Assembly (NCBI RefSeq): GCF_024139115.2
Contig: NC_085139.1
Location: 18,075,284-18,139,283 of the forward strand
Source: Armigeres subalbatus
Lineage: Eukaryota; Arthropoda; Insecta; Diptera; Culicidae
Direction: 5' to 3'
Length of the DNA stretch: 64,000 nt
A model generated the notes under the pieces. The model was not told where the DNA came from. It ran no database searches and worked only from the letters and a program-made list of their open reading frames with translations. Position 1 is the first letter of the stretch, and each line of letters starts with the position of its first letter. Positions 44,995-55,915 of the stretch are shown here, in pieces. The position numbers and the translations under genes are program-made.

Positions 44995-45666
44995 TGGTCC
45001 TTCGAGACGGATTTAACTCAGTGCACATAATCGGCTAAGCGTTGTGTGAACAGTTCGACTAACCGGTGAAGATTTGTGGATACATTCCTGCTGAAAAACA
45101 TCCGCCATCGAAGAACATATTAGTACCATTGTGTGGTAGCAGTTATATTGTGATGCAGGCATATAGCACAGGCTCAGGAAAGTAGTTGATTGCATGTTGT
45201 TGGTGTCGTTTTTGCATGTGGCGTCTCCATGTGTCGGTAATTGTGAGGTGAACAAAGGCTTGAATAAATTCTTAGATATACTCGCATGGGAGTTTCATTC
45301 CGGGATTGTGGCATGGTTCCAATCAAATGTGTCCCTGACTATCGCTTTGGTTTATTGGTTCGAGTGTTCGCTGCTGTTCCTCCTTGTCGGCTTCTTTTGT
45401 CGTTAGTCAGTCAAGACGAATCGCGTCACATCACGTTTTGGAACGTCGCGTCGATTAAATCACCTAGCAGTGTTCCAGTTTATTGACATAGTAGTGAGTG
45501 ATAAAAGTGATTCAAAACGAACTCAAAAATTCAGTTTATTGCACTGCTGCAATTAATTGCGAATGTAAAATAAACGAACATCAGTGAAAGTGCTTCGAAT
45601 GAACATTGAACCTTAAAAAGTGTTAGCAGTGCTTTAAACTTTGAATTATAGCAAGTGAAGTACAAA

Positions 45667-46911
45667 ATGGTTGAAAACATCGGACTACGTGAGCTCGGAA
45701 AGCAGGAGAGGCAGCTGAAAAATTCTATCAAAGCCATGGCGAAGTTTGTCAGTAAGTTCCAGGGGCCAACCCAGGAAAACCAAATCGACGTAAGGTTGGA
45801 GACGTTGGAGAATGTTATGAACAGTGTCTACAGTGTTCGTCATAAGATCGAAATGGCCTTCGATGAAACTGACGCAGAAGAAGATGTGAAGGAAAACGCA
45901 GAGGAGCAGAACAAGCGTTTGGAGAAGTTGGCAATAATACGGATAGAGCAGTACGAAGCAGTCATCCGGGAAGTAGAAGAGCAGTATTTCGCTACTAAGG
46001 CCGCCTTGCTATCGCTAAGATCACCGAAGGTGGAATCAAAAATAGCTACAACAACTTCGATAAACGATCGAGATAAAGGAGTGGGTGACTTTTAGAGACA
46101 CGTTTCGCAGCCTGATCCACAATAATGTTCAGATTACAGTCATTGATAAATTCACCTATTGCGATCATCTGTCTTCGGTGATGCACTGCAAGAGGTCAGT
46201 TCGGTAGATCTTTCCGGTGACAACAATGAGGTAGCATGGAAGGCTCTCGAGAAAAAATATGAAAATAATAAGCTCATTTTCGAAGCACAATTGTATGCTA
46301 TCTTTGCTGTGGAGCCTGTAAGACGAAAAATTTTCGACGCATTGTATCATCTGATCAATGAATTCGACAGGAATCTATAAACGTTGAATAAAATCGGAGA
46401 AAACACAGCGAATTGGTCAACGATTCTCGCTCATTTGCTCTGCTTTCGTCTGGATGTGACCACTCTTCGAATGTGGGAATCGTACCATAATTTCAAGGAC
46501 GTGCCTAGATTTGACGAGCTAATCGAGTTCCTAAGAGACCACTGCCTTGTGCTGCAATCTATTGCGCCAAATAAATCGACTCAGAGACGAGAAAGGGCCA
46601 CAGTCATACCCACATCCTCGGAGTCTACAAGAAAGTGTTTGTCTTGTGCAGAACTGTACCATCTTCCGTTCAAGTGTAACAAATTTAAAAGCCTCTCGCT
46701 CGCCCAGCATGTGGATGAAACCAACCGGAAGCGCTTGTGTCGCAACTGCTTGGTCGCAGGACATTATGCCGAAGGATGTTCCAGAGGTTCCTGTACGAAG
46801 TGCAACAGAAAACATCACACTATGCTGCATTTTGAAAATGCACCATCCAGTTTCCGAGCGAGTGTATTGTTTGCCACACCACGCTGTTCTTCGCCCGGAC
46901 AGCACAACTAA
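45667..46911 (+). pseudogene. BEL/Pao gag, two breaks
   Basis: The first part starts at ATG 45667 (MVENIGLRELGKQERQLK) and stops at 46093-46095. After a frameshift, 46096-46380 gives the gag core (RSLIHNNVQIT, WKALEKKYENNKLI). After a TAA at 46378-46380 the same product continues to 46911. It ends in two zinc knuckles: CRNCLVAGHYAEGC (CX2CX4HX4C) and CTKCNRKHHTMLH. Gag would bind and package element RNA. Confidence 0.82.
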
Positions 46912-49600
46912 AAAACTTCGTGTAGTCTTCGATGTTTCATGCCGCACGTCGACAGGATTATCTCTAAATGATGCATTAATGGTGGGACCGGTTGTTCCCT
47001 CTTCTGACTATTCTGGTTAGATTCCGCCTCCATCGAATTGCAGCAGTTGCTGACGTCGCAAAAATGTACCGAATGGTACTTATTCAGCAGTGTGACCACC
47101 CTCTCCACAAAATCGTGTGGAGGGATTCGAAGGAGGGGCCCATCAAAATCTTCGAACTCACCACTGTCATATACACGACCGCTAGCGCGCCATACTTGGC
47201 AACGAGATGCCTGAAGAAGTTTGATGAAGATTGTGCAACAACGCATCCCGTTGCATCTGACATTCTGCATGATTTTTACGTTGATGATATGTTGTCGGTA
47301 GCAGACAACATCAAGGAAGCCAAGCTATTAGTTCGGTAACTAATTCGGTAGGGTACATTCTTCGAAAATGGGACTCGAACTCTCCGGAGCTGCTCCGGAG
47401 TATTCCGAAGAAAATGCGGGACGATCGTTCAGTTCTGGACCTCCAATCATCAAGTACGACGGTGAAGAGTTTGGGATTGCAATGGAATGTGACGGCCGAC
47501 GAATCTCAATTTCAGCTTTCCCCAACGGAAGTCGGATACCGCAAGTATCATCAAGCGAAGTATTCATTCCGATGCAGCTTGCCTTTTTGACCCTTTGGGA
47601 TTGGTTGGCCCAGTCATCGTGGAAGCAAAAATATTCATCCAGCAGTTTTGGCGGCTGAAATGCGGCTGGGACAACCCCTTGGACGAATCAATGCAACAAA
47701 TGTGGAAAGAATACCGTCAGAACCTCATGGCGCTCGAAACTCTAACAGTTCCTCGTTGGATAGGACTCAGCAACGATTGCGCTTCTGTTCAACTGCATAG
47801 ATTCAGTGATGCGTGTGCTGTCGCATACGGAGCCTGTCTCTATCTTCGACGCCTTCCTTCAGACGGTACTGTCACTGTGCGACTAATCACATCCAAGTCC
47901 CGGGTAGCTCCCCTAGAGACTTCGGAGCAGAAAAATAAAAAACTGACTATCCCTCGTCTCGAGCTGTCAGGCGCATTGCTACTGAGTCACCTCTTCGAAA
48001 AATTCAGTCAAGTGAAACCTGTACCTGCTGCATTCTTTTGGACAGATTTCCCAATTGTGAAACACTGGCTAGGATCCCTCTCGTTGGCAAAGTTTGGTTG
48101 CCAATCGTGTATCCGAGATACAGCATCTCACACAAGGTGGAATTTGGAATCACGTGGCTGGAATTGAAAACGCGGCCAATTTGATCTCTTGTGGGATGTT
48201 GCCAGTGCAACTTCAATACGAGACGCGCTGGTTTGAAGGTCCTCAGTGATTGTCTCAGGATCAAGGGTACTGGCCTCAATCAAATCAATCCTCTGCGGAA
48301 CCAGTTGATTCGATACTACTTGAAGAACGATCCACCCAAGCTTTATCTACTCACAGAACCACGTCGAGTGAAGTTTTCGAACTACGATGGTCTTACCAGG
48401 AGCTTTTGCGTATGGTGGCACTCTTGTTACGCTTCAGGTACAATATTCAACCTTCAAATCAGAATTCGAGGAAAGCAGGTCCGTTGTCTTCGAAAGAAAT
48501 AGAAGAAGCCATGATAACCTCAGTGCGTCAATCGCAGCAGGACAGATTTTCTGAGGAGCTAGCCGATCTCAACAAAAACGGAGAGGTCAAATCCTCGTCT
48601 AGGACCAAGTCACTGCGTCCAGTACTGCTATCTGGTGTAATGTGTGTGGGCTTGCCAATGCAACATAGAAAATATCCGGTCATCCTGGACCACCATCACC
48701 CGTTGGCGCTAGCCTCGGCAAGGTACCATCACCACAAGTTCTATCATGCTGGACAGCAACTACTCATTTCTATTCTACGTGAAAGATTCTGGCCAACCAA
48801 CGCCCAACAGTTTGGTAAGGAAGGTAATCCATGGATGCATTCCATGCTTTAAAAGGAAGCCGAATCTCCCTGCAGAGCGGGTCACACCATCACCTCAATT
48901 CTTAAAGGTCGGCGTGGACTATTGCGGTCCTTTTTACATCAGTTACCCTAATCGGAGAGCCAACGCGGTGAAATGTTATGTCGCAGTATTCGTCTGCCTA
49001 TCAGTGAAGGCAATACATCTGGAATTGGGGCGGATCTACAACACAGGCGGTTCGTTTCGCGACATGGCAGACACTCATCATGTGCTACAATACTACAACA
49101 TTGGTCGGTGCAAACCGGGAGCTGAGGCAGATCTGCAAGCAGCTTAACGAAAGAGAATTCCAAGATCCAGTAATCAAAGAAGCAGCAAACAATGGCATAA
49201 CTTTCAAATTCATCCCCCCGCGTATGCCTAACTTTGGTGGGCTGTGGGAGGCCCAGGTGAAGTCATTTAAAACCCATTTCAAGAAGTCAGTTGGGCTCCG
49301 AACGCTAAAAAACGACGAAATGATGACGCTTTAGCACAAATTGAGGCGGTTTTAAACTCAAGACCAATGACAGCAATCAGCTGTGATCCATGCGACTACC
49401 AAATTCTAACACTGTGGCATTTTTTGGTCCAGAATCCGTTAACCGCTGTAGCTGACCAGAATTTCGACGATGTGTCTATCATTCAGCTGAAAATGTGGGA
49501 TCAAGCGTGGTCCAGGAGTTTTGGAAAAAGTACCGGACGCAGTACCTGTCCGATCTACAAAATCGCGTGAAATGGACGAAATTGATGAACAATATCGACG
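46840..49600 (+). pseudogene. BEL/Pao pol (reverse transcriptase, RNase H, integrase), multiply frameshifted
   Basis: Reverse transcriptase starts with LPHHAVLRPDS and LRVVFDVSCRTSTG (about 46868-46950). The catalytic block FYVDDMLSV lies at about 47271-47297. The connection and RNase H region includes HRFSDACAVAYGACLY and IPRLELSGALLLS (47790-47985). The integrase zinc-binding part follows near 48660-48760. The catalytic core includes VGVDYCGPF (about 48908) and the final Glu region NNGITFKFIPPRMPNFGG (about 49190-49240). The C-terminus is YLSDLQNRVKW (about 49540-49575). The second Asp block near 49075-49110 is only partly present, suggesting a small deletion. At least eight frame changes occur. 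Confidence 0.82.
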
Positions 49601-49687
49601 CTTTTGCAGTATGTGTAGGTACCGTAGAAAAATCGCTGATCGTAGGGTCGATAGCTCGGACAAATTATAATAAAATTCAGTATTCTT

Positions 49688-49866
49688 TGAAACCCGGTGA
49701 AATAAACTGTTTTTTGCTAGTCTCACCCAAACAAGTGATTTTCTATTCGGTATCCGATAGTGCAAGTTAAGTGAACAGGTCAGGACGAAGCCATTTACCT
49801 AGAAGTGCAGCTCTGGACATTAAAAACTTAAGTATACAGTCCGCTAGTAATGCAAGGTCCAGAACA
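49688..49866 (+). repeat. 3' LTR of the BEL/Pao element
   Basis: Begins TGAAACCCGGTG and ends GTCCAGAACA. It differs from the 5' LTR at roughly ten positions, including one indel in a T run. No strong polypurine tract lies directly before it. Confidence 0.82.
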
Positions 49867-50145
49867 GAAGTTATGGCTCATCAGTGACTCAGCGAAGAAC
49901 TCAATTTTCTACTTCGGGCTCCGGTTCAACAAAATACCCTATTAAGAAGTTCGTTGGAAGATCATATTCATAATTGGATCATTGATAATTTGGTCAATCC
50001 GTTACCACGTTGTTTTCACTCCGGGCAACATTCAGAATAAATCTGAAACTGTCACATAGCGACATAGTTTGATAGCGATATACTTTGTTAGTTCTCCTAA
50101 GACTTTTTGGAAATTGGGATCTTTTCATAACACTTTATTGGGAGT
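49867..50145. other. Spacer between the BEL 3' LTR and the 99-bp array
   Basis: Unassigned AT-rich sequence. The array's shared motif GTTCAGTGCGTG begins at about 50150. Confidence 0.4.
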
Positions 50146-50147
50146 TC

Positions 50148-51752
50148 AGTGCGTGATCTCTCATGTTTCGGACAGCAGAACGATCGCGTGGTCGGTCGAA
50201 TTATTGTGTTCTGCATTGCGCGACCGGTAATAAAAATAATCAGTTCAGTGCGTGATCTCTCATGTTTCGGACAGCAGAACGATCGCGTGGTCGGCCGAAT
50301 TATTGTGTTCTGCATTGCGCGACCGGTAATAAAAATAATCAGTTCAGTGCGTGATCTCTCATGTTTCGGACAGCAGAACGATCGCGTGGTCGGTCGAATT
50401 ATTGTGTTCTGCATTGCGCGGCCGGTAATAAAAATAATCAGTTCAGTGCGTGGTCTCTCATGTTTCGGACAGCAGAACGATCGCGTTGTCGGCCGAATTA
50501 TTGTGTTCTGCATTGCGCGGCCGGTAATAAAAATAATCAGTTCAGTGCGTGATCTCTCATGTTTCGGACAGCAGAACGATCGCGTGGTCGGCCGAATTAT
50601 TGTGTTCTGCATTGCGCGGCCGGTAATAAAAATAATCAGTTCAGTGCGTGATCTCTCATGTTTCGGACAGCAGAACGATCGCGCGGTCGGCCGAATTATT
50701 GTGTTCTGCATTGCGCGACCGGTAATAAAAATAATCAGTTCAGTGCGTGATCTCTCATGTTTCGGACAGCAGAACGATCGCGTGGTCGGCCGAATTATTG
50801 TGTTCTGCATTGCGCGACCGGTAATAAAAATAATCAGTTCAGTGCGTGATCTCTCATGTTTCGGACAGCAGAACGATCGCGTGGTCGGTCGAATTATTGT
50901 GTTCTGCATTGCGCGGCCGGTAATAAAAATAATCAGTTCAGTGCGTGGTCTCTCATGTTTCGGACAGCAGAACGATCGCGTTGTCGGCTGAATTATTGTG
51001 TTCTGCATTGCGCGGCCGGTAATAAAAATAATCAGTTCAGTGCGTGATCTCTCATGTTTCGGACAGCAGAACGATCGCGTGGTCGGCCGAATTATTGTGT
51101 TCTGCATTGCGCGGCCGGTAATAAAAATAATCAGTTCAGTGCGTGATCTCTCATGTTTCGGACAGCAGAACGATCGCGTGGTCGGCCGAATTATTGTGTT
51201 CTGCATTGCGTGACCGGTAATAAAAATAATCAGTTCAGTGCGTGATCTCTCATGTTTCGGACAGCAGAACGATCGCGCGGTCGGCCGAATTATTGTGTTC
51301 TGCATTGCGCGACCGGTAATAAAAATAATCAGTTCAGTGCGTGATCTCTCATGTTTCGGACAGCAGAACGATCGCGTGGTCGGCCGAATTATTGTGTTCT
51401 GCATTGCGCGGCCGGTAATAAAAATAATCAGTTCAGTGCGTGATCTCTCATGTTTCGGACAGCAGAACGATCGCGTGGTCGGCCGAATTATTGTGTTCTG
51501 CATTGCGCGGCCGGTAATAAAAATAATCAGTTCAGTGCGTGATCTCTCATGTTTCGAACAGCAGAACGATCGCGTGGTCGGCCGAATTATTGTGTTCTGT
51601 ATTGCGCGACCGGTAATAAAAATAATTAGTTCAGTGCGTGATCTCTCATGTTTCGGACAGCAGAACGATCGCGTGGTCAGACGAAATATTGTGTTCTGCA
51701 TTGCGCGGCCGGTAATAAAATTAATCAGTTCAGTGCGTGGCCTCTCTTGTTT
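50148..51752. repeat. 99-bp tandem repeat, sixteen full copies plus a partial
   Basis: Each unit runs CAGTTCAGTGCGTGATCTCT, CATGTTTCGGACAGCAGAAC, GATCGCGTGGTCGGCCGAAT, TATTGTGTTCTGCATTGCGC, GGCCGGTAATAAAAATAAT. Copies are 95-100% alike. Because 99 is a multiple of three, one frame on each strand stays open (a 558-codon frame on the minus strand and 215-280-codon frames on the plus strand). Linked variants recur at set distances: a GGTCGAA copy followed by a GTGGTCTC..GTTGTCGG copy at about 50348 and again 495 bases (five units) later. That points to block duplication inside the array. It is a satellite-like array, not a gene. Confidence 0.93.
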
Positions 51753-51755
51753 AGA

Positions 51756-52386
51756 GGCGAGCTTGGTAGTCATATGGCTACTGCTTCTGCCTCATACGCA
51801 GGAGGTCGTGAATTCTATCCCAGGTCCGTTCCATTCTCCTACTTTGTATCTTTCTCTTTATTTCTCATGTTCTAGCAATCGCTAGAACTGGAAATGGACT
51901 TCCATACCGTTTCCATTACTATTCCTATACCTTCAATTTGAGTATTCTAACAGTAATCTGCTAGAATTGGAAATGAACTTATAGAGCTCGTTTCCTACAT
52001 TCAATTAGTAATTCCATCAGTTACCTTCTCCTATCTATCACATGGGCAGCTCGTTAACCAAGACGGACCTCTGCCTCTCCAACCTAACCCAGAAATTCCA
52101 ACAAATTCCGCATGAACTCGTGGCAAGTGCAGAGGTATATTCGGCTTGCAGTGGGCGAGTGATTGCATCATCATTTCCTCCCCCTTCCCTACATTGACTT
52201 GCATTCTGACGTGGCAGGCGCCAGTATGACTTAACAAATGAGATCACCAGTACTTGCACATTGAAGATGTGTGCTAGTCCCAAGCAAACATCTGTTGGTT
52301 CCCTGTGCAAGAACAGCTGATCTGGTCATAATGGAGTAGCAACTACGAGCAGTCAATCAAGCTCAAGCTCAAGCTCAAGCTCAATG
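51756..52386 (+). mobile_element. tRNA-headed SINE-like element, CAAGCT tail
   Basis: The head GCGAGCTTGGTAGTCATATG..GCTACTGCTTCTGCC matches the head at 55588, with box A- and box B-like positions and an anticodon-stem pattern CTGCCTCATACGCAGG. The body is noncoding and ends in a tandem hexamer (AAGCTC)n at about 52357-52383. It directly follows the 99-bp array. Confidence 0.65.
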
Positions 52387-52402
52387 GGATTTTTTCATCA
52401 CT

Positions 52403-52960
52403 TTATTGGTCATAGTCTGTGAAAAAAATTTCCGGAATCGGATGCTCTTCTTCGAAAGATATTATCCGACAATTGTTTGACAATTGCTTTTGGCACTCTC
52501 CACAGGCTTTATCAAGACATTCATAAGACATGTCCTTCAAGTCACCGGATTTATCGTTTGTTGGTGCGTAGATGTTAATTAGGCTGTAATTGAATAATTT
52601 ACCTCGTAACCTGAACACACAGACCCTTTGGCTGATAGGTTTCCACCTCATTACTCGCTTCATCTTCCTGCCCACCATTAGGAAACCAACACTATGTTTC
52701 GTCCGCGCTGCAATAGATGTTATTTATATTTTAATGCAGTTTTGATCGTGCGGATCTAGGCCACCTTGTATAGCGGCCACGTTCACTCCAACCTGCTGCA
52801 AATCACGAGTCAGAAGGTTCACTCGTCCAGGTTCATTCAGGCTCCTGACATTCCAGATACCGAGTTTCCAATCATAACTCTTTTTTTGGCAACCAAGCCA
52901 AAAATAACGCTCTCTTTTTATTTCTCCATTTTTCGTGGTATTTGAAAGGCTTTCCAAGAA
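52403..52960 (-). pseudogene. RTE-like LINE endonuclease fragment
   Basis: The minus strand near 52870-52765 reads LGIWNVRSLNEPGRVNLLTR then GVNVAAIQ, the N-terminal WNVRSL block of RTE-type endonucleases. 52678-52500 reads RWKPISQRVCVFRLRGK and FNYSLINIYAPTNDKSGD. Frame changes separate the blocks, and the catalytic GDxNAQ region is destroyed. No reverse transcriptase is attached. Confidence 0.78.
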
Positions 52961-53099
52961 CGGGTTACCGAACACGAAATTATTGCAACACCGTTAGTTT
53001 GCTTTAACTTTCCATTAATTTATCAGATGAAAACCAAAATTGCAGAGCAGTTTTATACATATATTAACTTCAGTTTACATACATTGAATCAATTATTGC

Positions 53100-53990
53100 A
53101 GGTTATTAGCTAAAATTCTCTACACTTTTGCTTCACAACGTCCAACAGAGCTTGTAAGTCATATATGATACCTTATACTAATTTGTAAACCACTTCCAAC
53201 GCATGTTTTTTGCATCCTTGACTATCTTATTGGTTTCTCTGAGTTCCCGCTTCATCATGATCCAATAAGTTTCGATCGGACGTAGTTCAGGGCAGTTCGG
53301 TGGATTCATGTCCTTGGGCACGAAATGCACCAAATAAGTCTCATACTATTCCAGCACATATTTAGAATAATGACATGAAGCTCCAAAATATCCAATCCGG
53401 CCAAAATAAAGGTTTTTCATTACGCTACTCCAAAAATGGCAAAGGACGTTTTTGTTGGCACTCAGTCTCATAAATTTTACCATTGATGGTACTTGTTGTG
53501 ACGGAAACTGCGCTTCGCTTTCCACAGGTGCAAATAGCCTGACATTTTCTTCTTTGGAAATGATCATCTACTTGGAATTTATCTTCCCCGGTGTAAAATT
53601 CCTGTCCTGACTTTGTTATAGGTCAGCTTCCACGTATGTTTTGTATTTGATCAACAGCTCCGTGTAGAGCTTCCTAGCAAATGTCTTGGCAACAGTTTGC
53701 TGCCATTCATCACGGTTTGGGAAGTTTTGAACCTTCTAGGCTTTTAATCCAGCTCTTGCCTATACCTTCGAGACGTAACTTTGGAAAACGCCGACCTTTT
53801 TGACAACATAAATGTTGATATGATCGGATTTCTGGTGAAAATACTTCTAACCTTTCCCTCTGTCTTCCTACATGCTGCTCCCGATTTCCTTCTTGCTCCA
53901 CGCTTGTCATCCAAAGTCATTGGGCCATTGAACCCTTTTGACACTCTTGAAATGGTTAAGTTACAAATTTTCACCATTTCTCCTAAAGCA
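53100..53990 (-). pseudogene. Mariner-superfamily transposase (ITmD37E-like), inactivated
   Basis: From right to left, an N-terminal helix-turn-helix-like part lies at about 53977-53750. The first catalytic block is degraded near 53590-53560. KRSAVSVTTSTINGKIYETE-like sequence, interrupted by shifts, lies at about 53520-53460. PDWIFWSFMSLF-like remnants are near 53390. A well-preserved block, VPKDMNPPNCPELRPIETYW, is at about 53325-53260, followed by MMKRELRE. The PPNxPxxRPIExxW pattern is characteristic of the DD37E mariner group found in mosquitoes. Stops and shifts are numerous, and the terminal inverted repeats were not located. Confidence 0.7.
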
Positions 53991-54059
53991 CAATGGACAG
54001 CTTCGAATTTTCCATGTCAGCGTACATTTTTTTTCACGATTCTCCGCTTGACTCACCTC

Positions 54060-54600
54060 CATCTTGAGCGTTACCTTAATTCTCCCAGAAAATCCATCGA
54101 AAAATATTTCAAGAATTCCATTGGAAGCTATTCCAGGAACTCCATCGAAACTTTCTTCACAATTACCATCAAAAGTTCCTACGGAATTCATTGACTCCAG
54201 TAATGCCGTTGGGAATTCATCCAAGAATTCCTTCAGAAGTTTGTCTAGGAAATCCTTCGGAAATACCTCCGGGTATTCCACTGCAAATCCTCCAGGTTCA
54301 GTTCCATCGAAAATTCTTCGGAATTTCTTCAGAAGTTCCTCTAGGAATTATTTTGGATGTTCCTCCAGAAATTTCTTTGAAAGAAACTCCAGACTCATTT
54401 TTTTGAAAATTTGTCTAGGAAAACCCTTGTAAAGTTCATCCAGATATTTCTACCAAAATGCCTCTAGGAACCCCTTCAAAAACTCTTCCAGGGAATTTTA
54501 TGAAAATGCCTTCAAAAGTTTCTATAAAAAATCCTCCAGTATTATCTATTACAAATACGTCCAAACATTTCTTTAGACATTCCTTCAACCAAGGACTGCA
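54060..54600. repeat. Degenerate minisatellite related to the 24-bp array
   Basis: Recurring TCCAGAAATTTCTT, CCATCGAAA and TTCCTCTAGGAA units with a period near 24-30 bases resemble a worn form of the array at 58.9-63.4 kb. Open frames here are repeat products. Confidence 0.6.
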
Positions 54601-54640
54601 AGTCTCTTAAAAACCCAAATTTATCCCCAAGTGGTGATTA

Positions 54641-55021
54641 TGCCTTTCTCGATTCGATATGTTGGATTCGAATTAATGTTGTAAATGCTGTGCTAATTGC
54701 CTACATCTTGGCGGTTAAAATATTTGATGCAACTCTATCACGTTGCTTATAAATTACTCAATAATTGAGTAATTTTTAAGCAATTATTATGAGAGTAATG
54801 GATTGCGTCATGGCTAAATTGATTAATGACTTGAAGTGTGCATGTAAACAGCGTATTTGTTAAAAGAAAAATAGAAATATTATTCAAATCGAATGAGTTA
54901 TTAGCAAACAAAAACAATAGTGTCCAACTAGGAAAGTTTCTCCGTCGAATGAAACTAGTTGCACTCGAATCGGTCAAGTCCTTCTATATGAAACGTGTTT
55001 AACAATAAAAACTTCCCGGGG

Positions 55022-55074
<53 letters not shown>

Positions 55075-55210
55075 CAGACATGTGCTCAGTTTTTCGAGCT
55101 GAGTCGATTGGTATATAACACTACGGGTCTCCGAGCCTTCTATCAAAATTTGGCTTTTGGAGTGAAATTATAGCCTTCTGGTACAACTTTGTTGTACGAG
55201 AAAGGCAAAA
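54641..55210 (+). repeat. Interspersed repeat with GCCTTTCTCG ends, copy B, containing a CA microsatellite
   Basis: The left end TGCCTTTCTCG and the right end CGAGAAAGGCA are inverted copies of each other. The right part (CAGTCAGACATGTGCTCAG, TTGGTATATAACAC, GGTCTCCGAGCCTTCT) matches copy A at 20606-20790. A (CA)n run of about 24 units spans 55025-55072. The left border rests only on the 10-base inverted match. Confidence 0.6.
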
Positions 55211-55587
55211 AGACAAAAATAAAAATTTCTACAGGAAATTAACAATTTCTATGGGAGCTCTTTAGGAAAATCCTTCAACCAGAATTCAGGTAGAGTTCCG
55301 GAATAGGCCATTGTTACCGGAAGCTCCAAAACAGGACGACAGTAGAATTTGATGTGAGAAATCATAAAGTTTTCCAGGAAGGCGGACATGACCAATGTGT
55401 TTAAAAGCTTTTTAGGATTCATTTATTTTACTTTTCTCTCAAAATCATGGAGATGTGAAGAAAGACGTGTTTCGGATATAATCATAATTAGACAGTTTCT
55501 TGGACGAAATCAAGTTGCCTGTCAGACTTTGCAATGTGATCAATGTTACTGGATAAATTTATAAGAAAGGCCACCACTTGAACTAGT
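55211..55587. other. Unassigned spacer
   Basis: Nothing was recognised apart from a possible short minisatellite-like remnant near 55250-55330. Confidence 0.4.
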
Positions 55588-55915
55588 ACGAGCTCGGTGG
55601 TCTAGTGGCTACCGCTTCTGCCTTATAAGCAGGAGGTCGTGGATTCAAGTCCAGGCTCGTCCATTTCCTACTTTGTATTTTTATCTTAGTTCTTTCTGTG
55701 TTTCACGTTCTCTACCAAAACGATTCCTACTGTTATAACCTGCCACACAATCCCAAAACCTCCCGTGGCACCTATGAGAGGTCGTAGAGTTCTCTGCATC
55801 TTTCTTAAGTAGGTGTCCAACTAACCATCCTTCCCCTTCCTCAGCATTCACAAGGACGTGGCCAGGACAGATGTCGACTATTGGAAAGTGCCTTGCTTCC
55901 ATCTAAGAGGTAGTG
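55588..55915 (+). mobile_element. tRNA-headed SINE-like element, second copy
   Basis: ACGAGCTCGGTGGTCTAGTG..GCTACCGC, the anticodon arm TTCTGC-CTTATAA-GCAGGA (UAU at the anticodon position) and GTGGATTCAAGTCCAGGCTC form a tRNA-like head about 72 bases long. CCATTTCCTACTTTGTAT then follows, as in the copy at 51756. The body differs from that copy further on. The head is better preserved here. It is not a functional tRNA: the acceptor arm pairs only partly. Confidence 0.65.

Larger units (their letters stand above)
44817..49866 (+). mobile_element. BEL/Pao LTR retrotransposon with both LTRs
   Basis: About 5.05 kb. Short LTRs of about 178 bp at each end are about 94% identical by eye. Internal order is gag, reverse transcriptase, RNase H, integrase, all in the plus direction. 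The protease region between the gag zinc knuckles and reverse transcriptase is missing, and the pol frame is broken many times, so the copy is non-autonomous. No matching target-site duplication was seen (CAGAC on the left, GAAGT on the right), which may mean recombination between elements or a mutated duplication. Confidence 0.88.

Noticed and set aside
50148..51752. CRISPR-like array
   Set aside because: The units are contiguous 99-bp tandem copies with no unique spacers, in a eukaryotic context.
50097..51773. 558-codon minus-strand frame and 215-280-codon plus-strand frames
   Set aside because: They are the 99-bp repeat read in phase; both strands are open because the unit length is a multiple of three.
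55588..55661. Functional tRNA gene
   Set aside because: Acceptor pairing is incomplete, the sequence continues into a repeated SINE body, and a second copy exists at 51756.
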